The notes below the pieces were generated by a model. It saw nothing but the letters and a program-made list of their open reading frames with translations. It made no database searches and had not been told where the DNA came from. Source: a bacterium ADurb.Bin236 (GTDB taxonomy: Bacteria; UBP15; UBA6099). Taken from it: a stretch of DNA of 41,130 nucleotides. Shown one piece after another: positions 8,525-16,668 of this stretch. Both the position numbers and the translations under genes were made by a program. The first letter of the stretch is position 1. Every line of letters begins with the position of its first letter. The DNA lies in NCBI GenBank assembly GCA_002069885.1, contig MWCD01000034.1:1-41130 (forward strand). The letters run 5' to 3'.

Positions 8525-9543
8525 GGCTGAAGGCGGCTCTTTTAACGCTTGTCTTGTCTGCGGCCTTCGCGGCTTGCGCCGCGCTTGCGGACGATACCAC
8601 TTCCTTCGAAGTCGCGGACAGCGAACTTGCGACTCTGACCCTGCGGACATCCGACGGGCTTGCGCTGGTGGACGGCTCCCCGGAGCTGGTGGAAGAACTC
8701 CGGTCGCTGCTCGGGATGGAAGCCATTCCGCCATTTGCTAATAGGCAACTATTTGCATGGCTCACGGCGCATGGCGCGGCGGCTGAAAACATCAGGCTGT
8801 TCGCGCGCGGAGGGGCGGCGGACAGTTCGCCCTCGGCGATCAGGTGGCGCAAGACGACCGTGCGAAAAGCGATCCTCTCGGGCGACGCGCCATACATACT
8901 CGGCAGGCCGCTTCATGAAGCGTACATGGCTATAAGAGCATCGGGCGCTAGGATGCTCCTCCTCGATTCGACCGCCGAACTCGATTCAATATCCGATTTT
9001 CCCCGCACCGTCTTCATATTTTCTTCGGCGTACGGCGCCGGGATGGACGGCATATATGTGGATGGAGCGGACAGGTCTCCGGGGTTGCCGGGATATAACA
9101 TAGTGGCGTTCGACGGCAAAAGCGGAAAGGTGACGGCGTCAGGCGGTTTCAACATGTTCATCGGGCCGGAGGAAAGCGAGAGGATGGAAGGGTTCCTGCG
9201 GGCGCTGCCGGAGGGTTCCTACGCGGCGGCTTCCATCAGGTGGGGGTCGGGGCCGTTCATGTCGCCGGGAGCGGCGGACGCCCTGAGCGAGTTCGGCTCG
9301 CGGCAGAGTCTCGACCCGGAGATGCTGATATCGCACGCGATGTTCGGCGGCAAGGCCGCAGGGGCTGTCGCGGCGGAGGCGGCGGCGGTGAACCTCGGTT
9401 CGAAAGTCGTTCTTTTCGGCTCAGGAGACAGGGTGTCCGAGGCGCGCATCGCGGCGGGCGAGGTTCCTTGCCCCGGCCGCGTATTGGCCCTCGCTGGAAC
9501 CCGGCCCGACGACGCTCTTTTCATCCTCGAAGAAATCAGATAA
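8521..9543 (+). CDS. Secreted ILEI/FAM3-like domain protein
   Basis: The start is set at GTG 8521, overlapping the upstream TGA, with AAGGAGGT at 8509-8516; the frame continues upstream, but only this start gives a signal peptide (RLKAALLTLVLSAAFAACA, to about residue 22). Length is 340 residues. An N-terminal unknown region (23-130) precedes a block resembling the ILEI/FAM3 domain: a strand with DGIYVDGADRS (177-186), then PGYNIVAFDGKSGKV (190-204), GGFNMFIGPEESERMEGFL (208-226), LPEGSYAAASIRW (229-241) and ADALSEFGS (252-260). This order matches the fold known from FAM3 proteins and bacterial proteins where it is thought to bind carbohydrate. It closes the five-gene operon. Binding or recognising the exported glycan is a reasonable guess. 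Confidence 0.7.
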   Translation: MRLKAALLTLVLSAAFAACAALADDTTSFEVADSELATLTLRTSDGLALVDGSPELVEELRSLLGMEAIPPFANRQLFAWLTAHGAAAENIRLFARGGAADSSPSAIRWRKTTVRKAILSGDAPYILGRPLHEAYMAIRASGARMLLLDSTAELDSISDFPRTVFIFSSAYGAGMDGIYVDGADRSPGLPGYNIVAFDGKSGKVTASGGFNMFIGPEESERMEGFLRALPEGSYAAASIRWGSGPFMSPGAADALSEFGSRQSLDPEMLISHAMFGGKAAGAVAAEAAAVNLGSKVVLFGSGDRVSEARIAAGEVPCPGRVLALAGTRPDDALFILEEIR

Positions 9544-9564
9544 TCACTCTCTTCTGCATTTGAT

Positions 9565-9595
9565 TTTTCATCTCCTCAATAATAGAATATATAAT
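9565..9595 (+). promoter_or_regulatory. Candidate promoter of the glycan locus
   Basis: A perfect TATAAT lies at 9590-9595 in an AT-rich gap after the ILEI gene. The best -35 is TTTTCA at 9565-9570 (4 of 6, 19-base spacing). Predicted transcription would start about ten to fifteen bases before the ATG at 9617, which fits the absence of a Shine-Dalgarno site there. Confidence 0.5.
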
Positions 9596-9616
9596 CGAAA
9601 TTGAGTTATTCATGTT

Positions 9617-10720
9617 ATGGAAGAATTGACCGGAAAAGGGAAGAAAAAAAGGCGCGTGCTGATAATCAGCGACGGCAAGCGCGGCCACGTCCATCAGACG
9701 GAGGGCGTAGCGCGCAAGCTCAAAGGAATTATCGGCAAAAAGCTCGAAATAAAGATGAGCAAGCCTTACTATCTTTTCCTCGTGGCGATGTCTTTTATGG
9801 CGAGGCGTTTCAAATTTTCGTCTCCTCTGATTCTCTTCTGGATACAGAAAGTCACGAATGTGTCGATTGAAAGCTTGGTGAAGTTTGCGCCCGACCTGAT
9901 AATATCCGCCGGCTCGTTCACCCATCCGGTGACGTTCCTGCTTGGTAAGATATGGAACGCCAAGACGGTGGTGTGCATGAGGCCGTCGCTGTTGTCGGCG
10001 TCGGATTTCAATCTGGTAGTGGCTCCGAGGCACGATCAGGAGAAATGCAAGGGCGAGAACGTGATATACACGATGGGGGCCGCGAGCCACATATCCGAGG
10101 GGTTCATATTTGCCGAATCTGTCGCGCTGCACCAGAAGATAAAGGGAGACCTTCATCGCCCGGTCGGGTTGCTCATCGGAGGGGAAAGCGCGCACGCGCG
10201 CCTCGACGCGGAGATGGCCGGGGAACTGATGAACGAGGTTTTGTTAGCCTGCGAGGAGTACGACCTGTCTCTGTTGACCACCACGTCGCGGCGCACGTCC
10301 CCGGCGGCCGAGGCCGTTGTCAGGGACGAACTCAAGGAGCATCCCCGCAACGCTTATCTGCTTTTGGCTTCAGAAAGCCCGGACAACCCGGTTCCCGGAA
10401 TAATCGGCCTCTGCGAGGCGGTCATAGTTACCGAAGACAGCGTGTCGATGGTGTCCGAGATAATCACCGGCGGCAAGTACGCGGTGGTGGTGAAGATAGG
10501 AAGAAAGAAGAAAAGAAACAAGTTCGACAAGATGCTGCAGGACCTTACGGACGAGCAGTACATAACATACACCTCGATAGACGGAATCAACCGCGCGATA
10601 GGCGACGTGCTGAACCGCAAGAGGCAGGGATTCAGGCCGCTGGACGAATCGAAGCGGGTGGCGCAGGAGATCGAGCGCAGGTTTTTCGGGGGCGGGTCGA
10701 GCATGGGCGCGATGAGATGA
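9617..10720 (+). CDS. ELM1-family putative glycosyltransferase
   Basis: This 367-residue protein resembles the bacterial ELM1/GtrOC1 family (the Mito_fiss_Elm1 fold, GT-B-like). Diagnostic parts are ISDGKRGHVHQTEGVA near the N terminus (about 19-34), RPSLLSASDFNLVVAPRHD in the middle and ITEDSVSMVSEIITGGKYAVVV near the C terminus, matching the nucleotide-sugar-binding TEDS-x-S-M-x-SEA-x-x-TG pattern of the family. Bacterial members are thought to transfer sugars during lipooligosaccharide or surface-glycan synthesis. The ATG at 9617 has no good ribosome site, but a TATAAT box just upstream suggests a very short leader. It opens a run of same-strand glycosyltransferase genes. The acceptor cannot be deduced. 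Confidence 0.85.
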   Translation: MEELTGKGKKKRRVLIISDGKRGHVHQTEGVARKLKGIIGKKLEIKMSKPYYLFLVAMSFMARRFKFSSPLILFWIQKVTNVSIESLVKFAPDLIISAGSFTHPVTFLLGKIWNAKTVVCMRPSLLSASDFNLVVAPRHDQEKCKGENVIYTMGAASHISEGFIFAESVALHQKIKGDLHRPVGLLIGGESAHARLDAEMAGELMNEVLLACEEYDLSLLTTTSRRTSPAAEAVVRDELKEHPRNAYLLLASESPDNPVPGIIGLCEAVIVTEDSVSMVSEIITGGKYAVVVKIGRKKKRNKFDKMLQDLTDEQYITYTSIDGINRAIGDVLNRKRQGFRPLDESKRVAQEIERRFFGGGSSMGAMR

Positions 10721-10753
10721 CATCCGGGCGCGGCGCGGCTGAAGCGAGGCGAG

Positions 10754-11722
10754 ATGAGGTTTGACATATCGAAAGCGGCGGCGGCTTCAGTTGCGGCGCT
10801 GATAATTTTCTCAGGCGCGGCGCGCGCGGTTTCAGACAGAGCGATAGATTACCTCAGCAAAGCCGCGCCGAGGCCGGCGGGCATGGGCGGCGCTTTCACC
10901 GCAGTCGGCGGAGACCCCATCGGGCTGGTATGGAACCCATCGGCGGCGCTGCGTTCGGACCGTTTCTCTTTCTCCCGCAACCATAGCCTCAGGCATTTTC
11001 CCGGCGACAAGCGCAATTTGGACCAGTTTGATTCCGACACTGTCGGAGTGGTGATCCCCGTTCAGGGCGAAGGCGCGGTCGGGCTGTCATTTACCATCCC
11101 CGGCGAGTGGGGGATAGACCATGCGGACACGAACGGGCTATTGCCGGACAGAGAAAAACTGCGGGGCCGCGAGCGGCGAATCTCGTACAGCGAATTTGGC
11201 GGCTCGCGCGGCTCCTCGGCGTATTCGGCGGATTCCAACTGGTTCAGATACGAAGACATAGACGACGCCTCAACCGCAAACAGGAGCTTTGAGACGGGCG
11301 GCATGTTCTCCTTCTACTATGAAGCGGACAACGGGATGAGGTACGGCGTGTCCCTGCGCGGGATTGTCGAGAGGATAAAAGGCAAAGACGAGGGCCGCAA
11401 AAACAATACTACGGCGACGTTCGGAGTCGCGTACCGGCCAGACGAAAAGGCGTCCACGCTGTTAGCGGCCGACTTTGAGTTGTGCTGGAAAAATAATTTG
11501 CGGACAAGATGGTTCGCGGGCGCCGAACGCGAGTTCGACGGAAGATATTTCATAAGGGCGGGGTCTATGAACGGTCTGCCTACATACGGAGCGGGAGCGG
11601 AGGCGGGTTCGTTAAGGCTCGACTTCGCGACTGTTAAAAACCTGCTGCCGAAAGTAACCGGCAACGAGGACGTAAAAGAGTTTCAGGACGGACATTTCAT
11701 ATCCTATACGGTAAACATGTGA
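10754..11722 (+). CDS. PorV/UPF0164-like outer-membrane protein
   Basis: A 322-residue protein with a signal peptide (to about residue 25, AARA) and the hallmark start of PorV/FadL-like barrels: RPAGMGGAFTAVGGDP followed by VWNPSAAL. The remainder consists of amphipathic strands typical of a mid-size barrel. PorV-type proteins shuttle type IX secretion cargo in Bacteroidota, while other UPF0164 members have unknown roles; no other type IX parts are visible here, so only a general outer-membrane role is assigned. The ATG at 10754 has GAGGCGAG upstream. Its TGA overlaps the next GTG. Confidence 0.78.
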   Translation: MRFDISKAAAASVAALIIFSGAARAVSDRAIDYLSKAAPRPAGMGGAFTAVGGDPIGLVWNPSAALRSDRFSFSRNHSLRHFPGDKRNLDQFDSDTVGVVIPVQGEGAVGLSFTIPGEWGIDHADTNGLLPDREKLRGRERRISYSEFGGSRGSSAYSADSNWFRYEDIDDASTANRSFETGGMFSFYYEADNGMRYGVSLRGIVERIKGKDEGRKNNTTATFGVAYRPDEKASTLLAADFELCWKNNLRTRWFAGAEREFDGRYFIRAGSMNGLPTYGAGAEAGSLRLDFATVKNLLPKVTGNEDVKEFQDGHFISYTVNM

Positions 11723-12288
11723 ATCTGGAAAAGACGACGATATTTCTTCAGAAGTGGCGGGTGCGGCTGGGGCACGTATTCGGGTTGCTGATAATCATCT
11801 TTGCGCGGCCCGAACTCAAATGGCTGATAGCGGGCTCGGCGGTGACGCTGGCGGGCGAGGCATTGAGGGTGGTTTCAGCCGGCAGCATCATGAAAGACCG
11901 GAAGCTTTCCATATCCGGGCCGTACGCGCGAACGCGCAATCCGCTGTACGTCGGCAGTTTCCTGATGTACCTCGGGTTGTGTCTGGCCGCGAACAACATC
12001 TGGGTCACCGCCGCGTATTTCCCGTTCTTTTTCGCGGTCTATTACGCGACGATATACAGAGAAGAGAAGTTCCTCTCCGAGAAGTTTGGCGCCGAGTACG
12101 AGGCGTTCAAAGCGGCGGTTCCGAGGTTCTTGCCGAGGCTGATGCCGGCGAAGGGCGCGGAGGCGGGCGGCGGGTTCAGCTTCTCGCTTGCGATGAAGAA
12201 CAAAGAGTACGAGGCGCTGGTCGCCGTGATTGTGACGCTCGGCGCTCTGTGGGCTATGGGCCTGACCGGCTGGATTTTCAAGTTCTGA
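11719..12288 (+). CDS. ICMT/PEMT-like integral membrane methyltransferase
   Basis: This 189-residue membrane protein has the isoprenylcysteine carboxyl methyltransferase/phospholipid methyltransferase signature: GPYARTRNPLYVGSFLMYLG (about 75-94) for SAM binding and REEKFLSEKFGAEYEAF with a following Pro-Arg (about 113-140). Four to five hydrophobic segments are visible. Start is GTG 11719 in a GTGA overlap. Bacterial members methylate lipids, isoprenoids or small molecules; the substrate is unknown. Lying between a barrel protein and a glycosyltransferase series, it may modify a lipid-linked glycan or membrane lipid (inference). Confidence 0.82.
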   Translation: MNLEKTTIFLQKWRVRLGHVFGLLIIIFARPELKWLIAGSAVTLAGEALRVVSAGSIMKDRKLSISGPYARTRNPLYVGSFLMYLGLCLAANNIWVTAAYFPFFFAVYYATIYREEKFLSEKFGAEYEAFKAAVPRFLPRLMPAKGAEAGGGFSFSLAMKNKEYEALVAVIVTLGALWAMGLTGWIFKF

Positions 12289-12317
12289 GCCGCCCGGCCT
12301 TCCCCGGAGATTGAACG

Positions 12318-14582
12318 ATGCGAGATAACGCGCGCTTCCTGAAAATAATGTATCTACTGCCTGAGTTGAACGTCGGCGGAGTGGAGACGCATGTGCTGGC
12401 GATGTCCGAGGGCATGCGCAAGGCCGGACACGAAGCTATTGTGGTGTCCAACGGCGGCGCGTTGCTGCCCCGGCTCGAAGCGTCCTGCGTCAGGCATATA
12501 ACGCTTCCGATTCACAAAAAATCCCCTGCGGCGGTCAGAAAGATGGCAGGCGCGGTGCGGGCGATAGCGCTCGAAGAGGGCGTTGACATAGTGCACGCGC
12601 ATTCCCGCGTCCCGGCATGGGTGGCGCATTTTGCCTCGAAAGGCCTCCGCTCCGCTTTCATCATTACCGCCCACGGACAGTACGCGCCCCACCTCGGCAG
12701 CTCGGTGATGACGAAAGGCGACAGGATAATATGCGTCAGCGAAGTCATCCGCGAGCACATGAGGGAAAGGCTCGGCGCCGACTCCGCCAAAATGCGGGTG
12801 GTGTACAACGGGATAGACATTGAGGCGGCGGAGAGCAGCGTGATGAACCGCCGTCCCGGTTCCGAAGTGCGCGCCGAATTGGGAATCCCCGAATCTGCTC
12901 CCGTCATCGGCTCTGTCGGCAGACTCACTGTCGCAAAAGGCTTCAAGTTTCTGCTCGAAGCTTTCAGGCGGCTGAGGGAGAGAATGCCGGAGGCGCGCGC
13001 CCTCATAGTCGGAGACGGCCCCATGAACAAGGAACTGTCACAACTAGCCGCCGAGCTTGGCGTGGCAGACAGGGTTATTTTCACTGGAGTCAGAACGGAC
13101 ATCTACGACCTGCTAGGCGCGATGGACGCTTACGTGGTATCCTCGGTTTTCGAAGGGTTTCCGATGGGATGTCTTGAAGCGATGGCGGCGAGGGTTCCCA
13201 TAGCCGCAACCAACGTGGGCGGGATACCTGAGATGCTGGAAGACGGCCGCGCCGCGCTGTTGGTCGAGCCGAAAAACCCGGAAGCTCTGGCGGAAGCCGC
13301 GCGCAGGCTGCTTGAAGACAGACGCTTCGCGGACGGCGTCGCCTCGGAAGCCCGCGAGGATCTCGAAAACAAATTTTCCCAGCGGAAGATGCTCGATGAC
13401 GCGCTAGGAATATACTGCGATGCGCTGCGGGAGAAGCGCGGCTATGTCGGCCCTGTGGCAGGAGCGCCGACTGCGGAAAAACCGCGAGTTCTGCTCACAC
13501 TGCCCGAACTGCGCGTCGGCGGAGTCGAGACTCACGTTATCGATCTTGCCGTCGGCCTCAAGGAAAAAGGATACATCCCGCTCGTCGTTTCATTCGGCGG
13601 AAAACTCGTGGAAAAACTGGAGGCCGCCGGAATCGAGCATGTCAAAATGCCGGTGCACGTGAAATCGCCCATCCCAATCTTCAAGATGGTCGGTCCGATG
13701 CGGCAGATAATCGAGGACAGGCGGATAGAACTGGTTCATGCGCATTCCCGCGTTCCCGCGTGGATATGCAGCTTGGCGCTGCGCGGAAGCGGCAGCCGCC
13801 GAATCCCCTTCGTCACCACATGCCACAGCACTTACAGCGTTCACGCCGGAAGCCGCGTCATGGTCGGCTCGGACGCAATGCTTGCCGTCAGCGAGTATGT
13901 GCGCAGACACATGCTCGAGCATTTCGGCCCGAACCCTGACGACATCCGGACGGTGCACAATGGCGTCTCTCCAGATATTTACGACGAAAGCCGGGAGGAG
14001 GAGATAAGGAACCGCTACCGCGCAGAACTTGGGATTTCCCCGTCTTCGAAAGTGGTCGGCATGGTAGCCTCGCTCACCCCTCGGAAAGGATACCACCACC
14101 TCGTGAGCGCGTCTGCGGCGGTTCTCAGGGAGAACCCGGACACCGTCTTCCTCGGAGTCGGCGGCGGCCCTCAGCTCGAAGAACTCGAAAAACAGGCGCG
14201 CGAACTCGGCGTCTCCGAACGCTTCAGGTTCCTCGGCGTCCGCAACGACGTCCGCGACCTGTTGTGCCTGTTCGATATATTTACGCTGGCGTCCGCTAGC
14301 GAAGGGTTGCCGTATGTCATCCTCGAAGCCATGTGCATGAAGAGGGCGATAGTGACCACCGACGTGGGGGGGATACCGGAAGCGCTCGAACACGGGAACA
14401 ATGGACTGCTCGTGAAACCCGGCGACGTATCCCAGCTTGCGGATGGAATAAACAGGTTGCTCGCCGACGAGGCGCTGGCGCGCCGCATCGCCGCCGCCGC
14501 CCGACAGACTGTCATTAATTTCTTCACCGTTAACCGCATGGTGGATAAAACGGAGGAGACGTACCGGAAACTCCTTGCGTGA
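12318..14582 (+). CDS. Double GT4 glycosyltransferase (two complete GT-B enzymes in one chain)
   Basis: At 754 residues this is twice the usual GT4 length. Both halves (about 1-375 and 388-754) carry every GT4 landmark: an N-terminal LPEL-x-VGGVETHV glycine-rich loop, VHAHSRVPAW, an SVGRLT or MVASLT-x-x-KG donor-domain start, and the E-x7-E motif (EGFPMGCLE and EGLPYVILE). The halves resemble each other more than most GT4 pairs do, sharing even a 14-base identical stretch (12597-12610 and 13740-13753), so an internal duplication is likely. Two similar transferases in one chain could add consecutive or identical sugars, as in polymerising or disaccharide-adding enzymes. ATG 12318 has GGAG at 12306-12309. 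Donor and acceptor are unknown. Confidence 0.9.
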   Translation: MRDNARFLKIMYLLPELNVGGVETHVLAMSEGMRKAGHEAIVVSNGGALLPRLEASCVRHITLPIHKKSPAAVRKMAGAVRAIALEEGVDIVHAHSRVPAWVAHFASKGLRSAFIITAHGQYAPHLGSSVMTKGDRIICVSEVIREHMRERLGADSAKMRVVYNGIDIEAAESSVMNRRPGSEVRAELGIPESAPVIGSVGRLTVAKGFKFLLEAFRRLRERMPEARALIVGDGPMNKELSQLAAELGVADRVIFTGVRTDIYDLLGAMDAYVVSSVFEGFPMGCLEAMAARVPIAATNVGGIPEMLEDGRAALLVEPKNPEALAEAARRLLEDRRFADGVASEAREDLENKFSQRKMLDDALGIYCDALREKRGYVGPVAGAPTAEKPRVLLTLPELRVGGVETHVIDLAVGLKEKGYIPLVVSFGGKLVEKLEAAGIEHVKMPVHVKSPIPIFKMVGPMRQIIEDRRIELVHAHSRVPAWICSLALRGSGSRRIPFVTTCHSTYSVHAGSRVMVGSDAMLAVSEYVRRHMLEHFGPNPDDIRTVHNGVSPDIYDESREEEIRNRYRAELGISPSSKVVGMVASLTPRKGYHHLVSASAAVLRENPDTVFLGVGGGPQLEELEKQARELGVSERFRFLGVRNDVRDLLCLFDIFTLASASEGLPYVILEAMCMKRAIVTTDVGGIPEALEHGNNGLLVKPGDVSQLADGINRLLADEALARRIAAAARQTVINFFTVNRMVDKTEETYRKLLA

Positions 14583-14583
14583 T

Positions 14584-15675
14584 ATGAGAATACTTCACTT
14601 CATCAACAACATAGACCTGAGCTGGCACAAGATGCTGATGGATACGTTGAACGCGCAGGAGAGGCGCGGGCACGAGACATGGGTGGTTTTTCCGCCCGGC
14701 GGCGTCAATTTCAAAAGGATAAACGCGCTCAGGCCCCGTTGCGTGCCGCTCCCGGTCAGAAGCAGCAAGTTCGACTATTTCGCCGCGTGGAAGCTCGCCG
14801 GAATCCTCCGGGAGAAAAAAATAGACATCCTCCACACCCACCTTACAAGCAGCGCGCTGCTCGGCTCGGCGGCGGCAGTTTGGGCTGGCGTTCCGTGCGT
14901 CGCCTCCGTGCTAAAGATGACCAAGAAACGCCGGTATATGAAGTGCGACGCGCTTTTGCCATGCTCGGACGCAGTGCGTGACAGCCTCCTTGAACAAGGC
15001 GTCCCGCCCGAAATGATGCGGCGAGTTTACACCGGCATCGACCTGTCCCGCTACGATGATTCCGCCCCCGGCGGCGATGACGCGAGAGCAGAATTCGGGT
15101 TCGCTCCGGGAGACGCCGTGATAGGCTCCGTCGCAAGGCTGGCCCCGATGAAGGGCCACAGAACTTTGATAGACGCTTTCGCGCTGGTGTCCCGCGAGCA
15201 GCCATCCGCGCGACTTCTGATTGTCGGCGACGGCGAGCTTCGCCCCGGACTGCAACAGCAGGCCGCCGAACTGGGCATCGCGGCCAAGACGGTCTTCGCG
15301 GGCGTTCGCGAAGACTTGCCGCGCATCCTTCGCGCGCTGGATATTTCCGTCCTCGCCTCTATCGAAAAAGAAGGCTTGCCCGTAATACTCGTCGAATCGG
15401 CGCTTATGGGCGTCCCGTCGGTGATGACTGACGTCGCGGGAATCCGGGAAGTGATTAGGCATGGAGAAACTGGGCTGCTTGCTCCTCCGGGAGACGCATC
15501 CGCGCTAGCGGCGGCTCTTCTGGACGCGCTCCGCGACACTTCCGCAGCGCGCTCACGCGCCGCGTCAGCCCGCGAGTTCGTCCGCCGCGAGTTCGACGTG
15601 AACAACACCGCCGCCCAGATGGACGAAGTTTATCTCGCAGTGAGTTCAGCGCGCGGCAAGGCGGCAGCCAGATGA
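14584..15675 (+). CDS. GT4-family glycosyltransferase
   Basis: A 363-residue single GT4 enzyme. ATG 14584, one base after the preceding stop, is preferred to an earlier TTG at 14575 since the protein then begins directly with the first Rossmann strand (MRILHFINNID). Landmarks: HTHLTSSALLG in the acceptor domain, SVARLAPMKGH starting the donor domain, LIVGDGELR, and E-x7-E (EGLPVILVE). It differs from the double GT4 in lacking the VGGVETH loop. It is coupled to the next gene by an ATGA overlap at 15672. Specificity is not predictable. Confidence 0.9.
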   Translation: MRILHFINNIDLSWHKMLMDTLNAQERRGHETWVVFPPGGVNFKRINALRPRCVPLPVRSSKFDYFAAWKLAGILREKKIDILHTHLTSSALLGSAAAVWAGVPCVASVLKMTKKRRYMKCDALLPCSDAVRDSLLEQGVPPEMMRRVYTGIDLSRYDDSAPGGDDARAEFGFAPGDAVIGSVARLAPMKGHRTLIDAFALVSREQPSARLLIVGDGELRPGLQQQAAELGIAAKTVFAGVREDLPRILRALDISVLASIEKEGLPVILVESALMGVPSVMTDVAGIREVIRHGETGLLAPPGDASALAAALLDALRDTSAARSRAASAREFVRREFDVNNTAAQMDEVYLAVSSARGKAAAR

Positions 15676-16667
15676 GCATATCTCACGACCACAGCGTCTC
15701 TTCCGTCCTCCTGATTTCTCTGTCTTGCATCGGAGACGTCGTGTTGACCACGCCTGTGATGCGCGTGCTGAAGGAGACATATCCGGCTGCGAAACTTACG
15801 GTGGCGGCAGGCCCGACGGCGGCTCCTATCCTCAGAAGGCACGAGTGGGTCGACAGGCTGGTTATCTTTGAAAACAAAGGAAAACACAAAGGCGCGAAAG
15901 GGGCCGCTCTCCTAGCCCTCGAACTGCGCGCCCATAAATACGACATCGTCGTCGACCTGCGCAACTCGATGATTCCTTACTTCGTGCGCGCGCGACGCCG
16001 GATAACTTCACACAAGGCACATCTGAAAAACCAGAACAACCTGTCCCGGCACGCCATAGACAGGCATCTCGACGTGCTCGAATCGGCGGGCATGATAGTG
16101 ACCGGACGCGACATGAAAATCACTATTCCCGAAGATGTGGATTTAAAAGTGGCCGCGTTTATGAAAGAACGGAACCTGTCCGGCCCCGGACTGATAGCGG
16201 TCAGCCCCGGCGCGGGCAGCGCCTACAAATTGTATCCGGTGGAAAAATACGCCGCCGCCCTTGAGATATTAAATAACGGAGGAGACTACAGATTCGTCGC
16301 AATCGGCTCCGAAGCGGATTCCATGTTCTGCGATCCGTTGGTCAAGGCGGTCGGGCCGCGCGCCACAAGCGTCGCAGGTCAACTCGACATCCTAGAACTC
16401 GCCGCGTTTCTTCGGCGTTGCGACGCCCTTATCGCGAACGACAGTGGCCCGATGCACATAGGCGCCGCCGTCGGCGTTCCCACAGTGGCCGTGTTCGGTC
16501 CGACCAACGCGGAGCGATACGGCCCGCGCGGCCCGCTCCACCGCATTGTGTGGCATCGCGAAAAGTGCAATCCCTGCAAATCGCCCGAATGCGGGCCCAA
16601 TTCTTGCATCGGCGACATCCCTCCAGAAAGCGTCGCGGATGCGGCAAAGGATGTTTTAAACAGATAA
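15672..16667 (+). CDS. GT9 heptosyltransferase-family protein
   Basis: The 331-residue protein fits the ADP-heptose:LPS heptosyltransferase family (WaaC/WaaF/WaaQ). The N-terminal GDVVLTTPVMRVLKETYP (about 18-35) is the family's acceptor-domain motif; SPGAGSAYKLYPVEKYA begins the donor domain; ANDSGPMHIGAAVGVPTVAVFGPTN is the highly conserved ADP-sugar-binding block. A cysteine cluster near the end (NPCKSPECGPNSC) is common in the family. Start is the ATG of an ATGA overlap. It suggests transfer of a heptose or related ADP-sugar to a lipid-A-core-like or other glycan acceptor. Confidence 0.92.
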   Translation: MSISHDHSVSSVLLISLSCIGDVVLTTPVMRVLKETYPAAKLTVAAGPTAAPILRRHEWVDRLVIFENKGKHKGAKGAALLALELRAHKYDIVVDLRNSMIPYFVRARRRITSHKAHLKNQNNLSRHAIDRHLDVLESAGMIVTGRDMKITIPEDVDLKVAAFMKERNLSGPGLIAVSPGAGSAYKLYPVEKYAAALEILNNGGDYRFVAIGSEADSMFCDPLVKAVGPRATSVAGQLDILELAAFLRRCDALIANDSGPMHIGAAVGVPTVAVFGPTNAERYGPRGPLHRIVWHREKCNPCKSPECGPNSCIGDIPPESVADAAKDVLNR

Positions 16668-16668
16668 A

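Noticed and set aside
10754-11722. Type IX secretion as the role of the PorV-like barrel
   Set aside because: No other type IX component or C-terminal sorting domain is visible; the N-terminal motif is shared by the wider UPF0164/FadL-like group.
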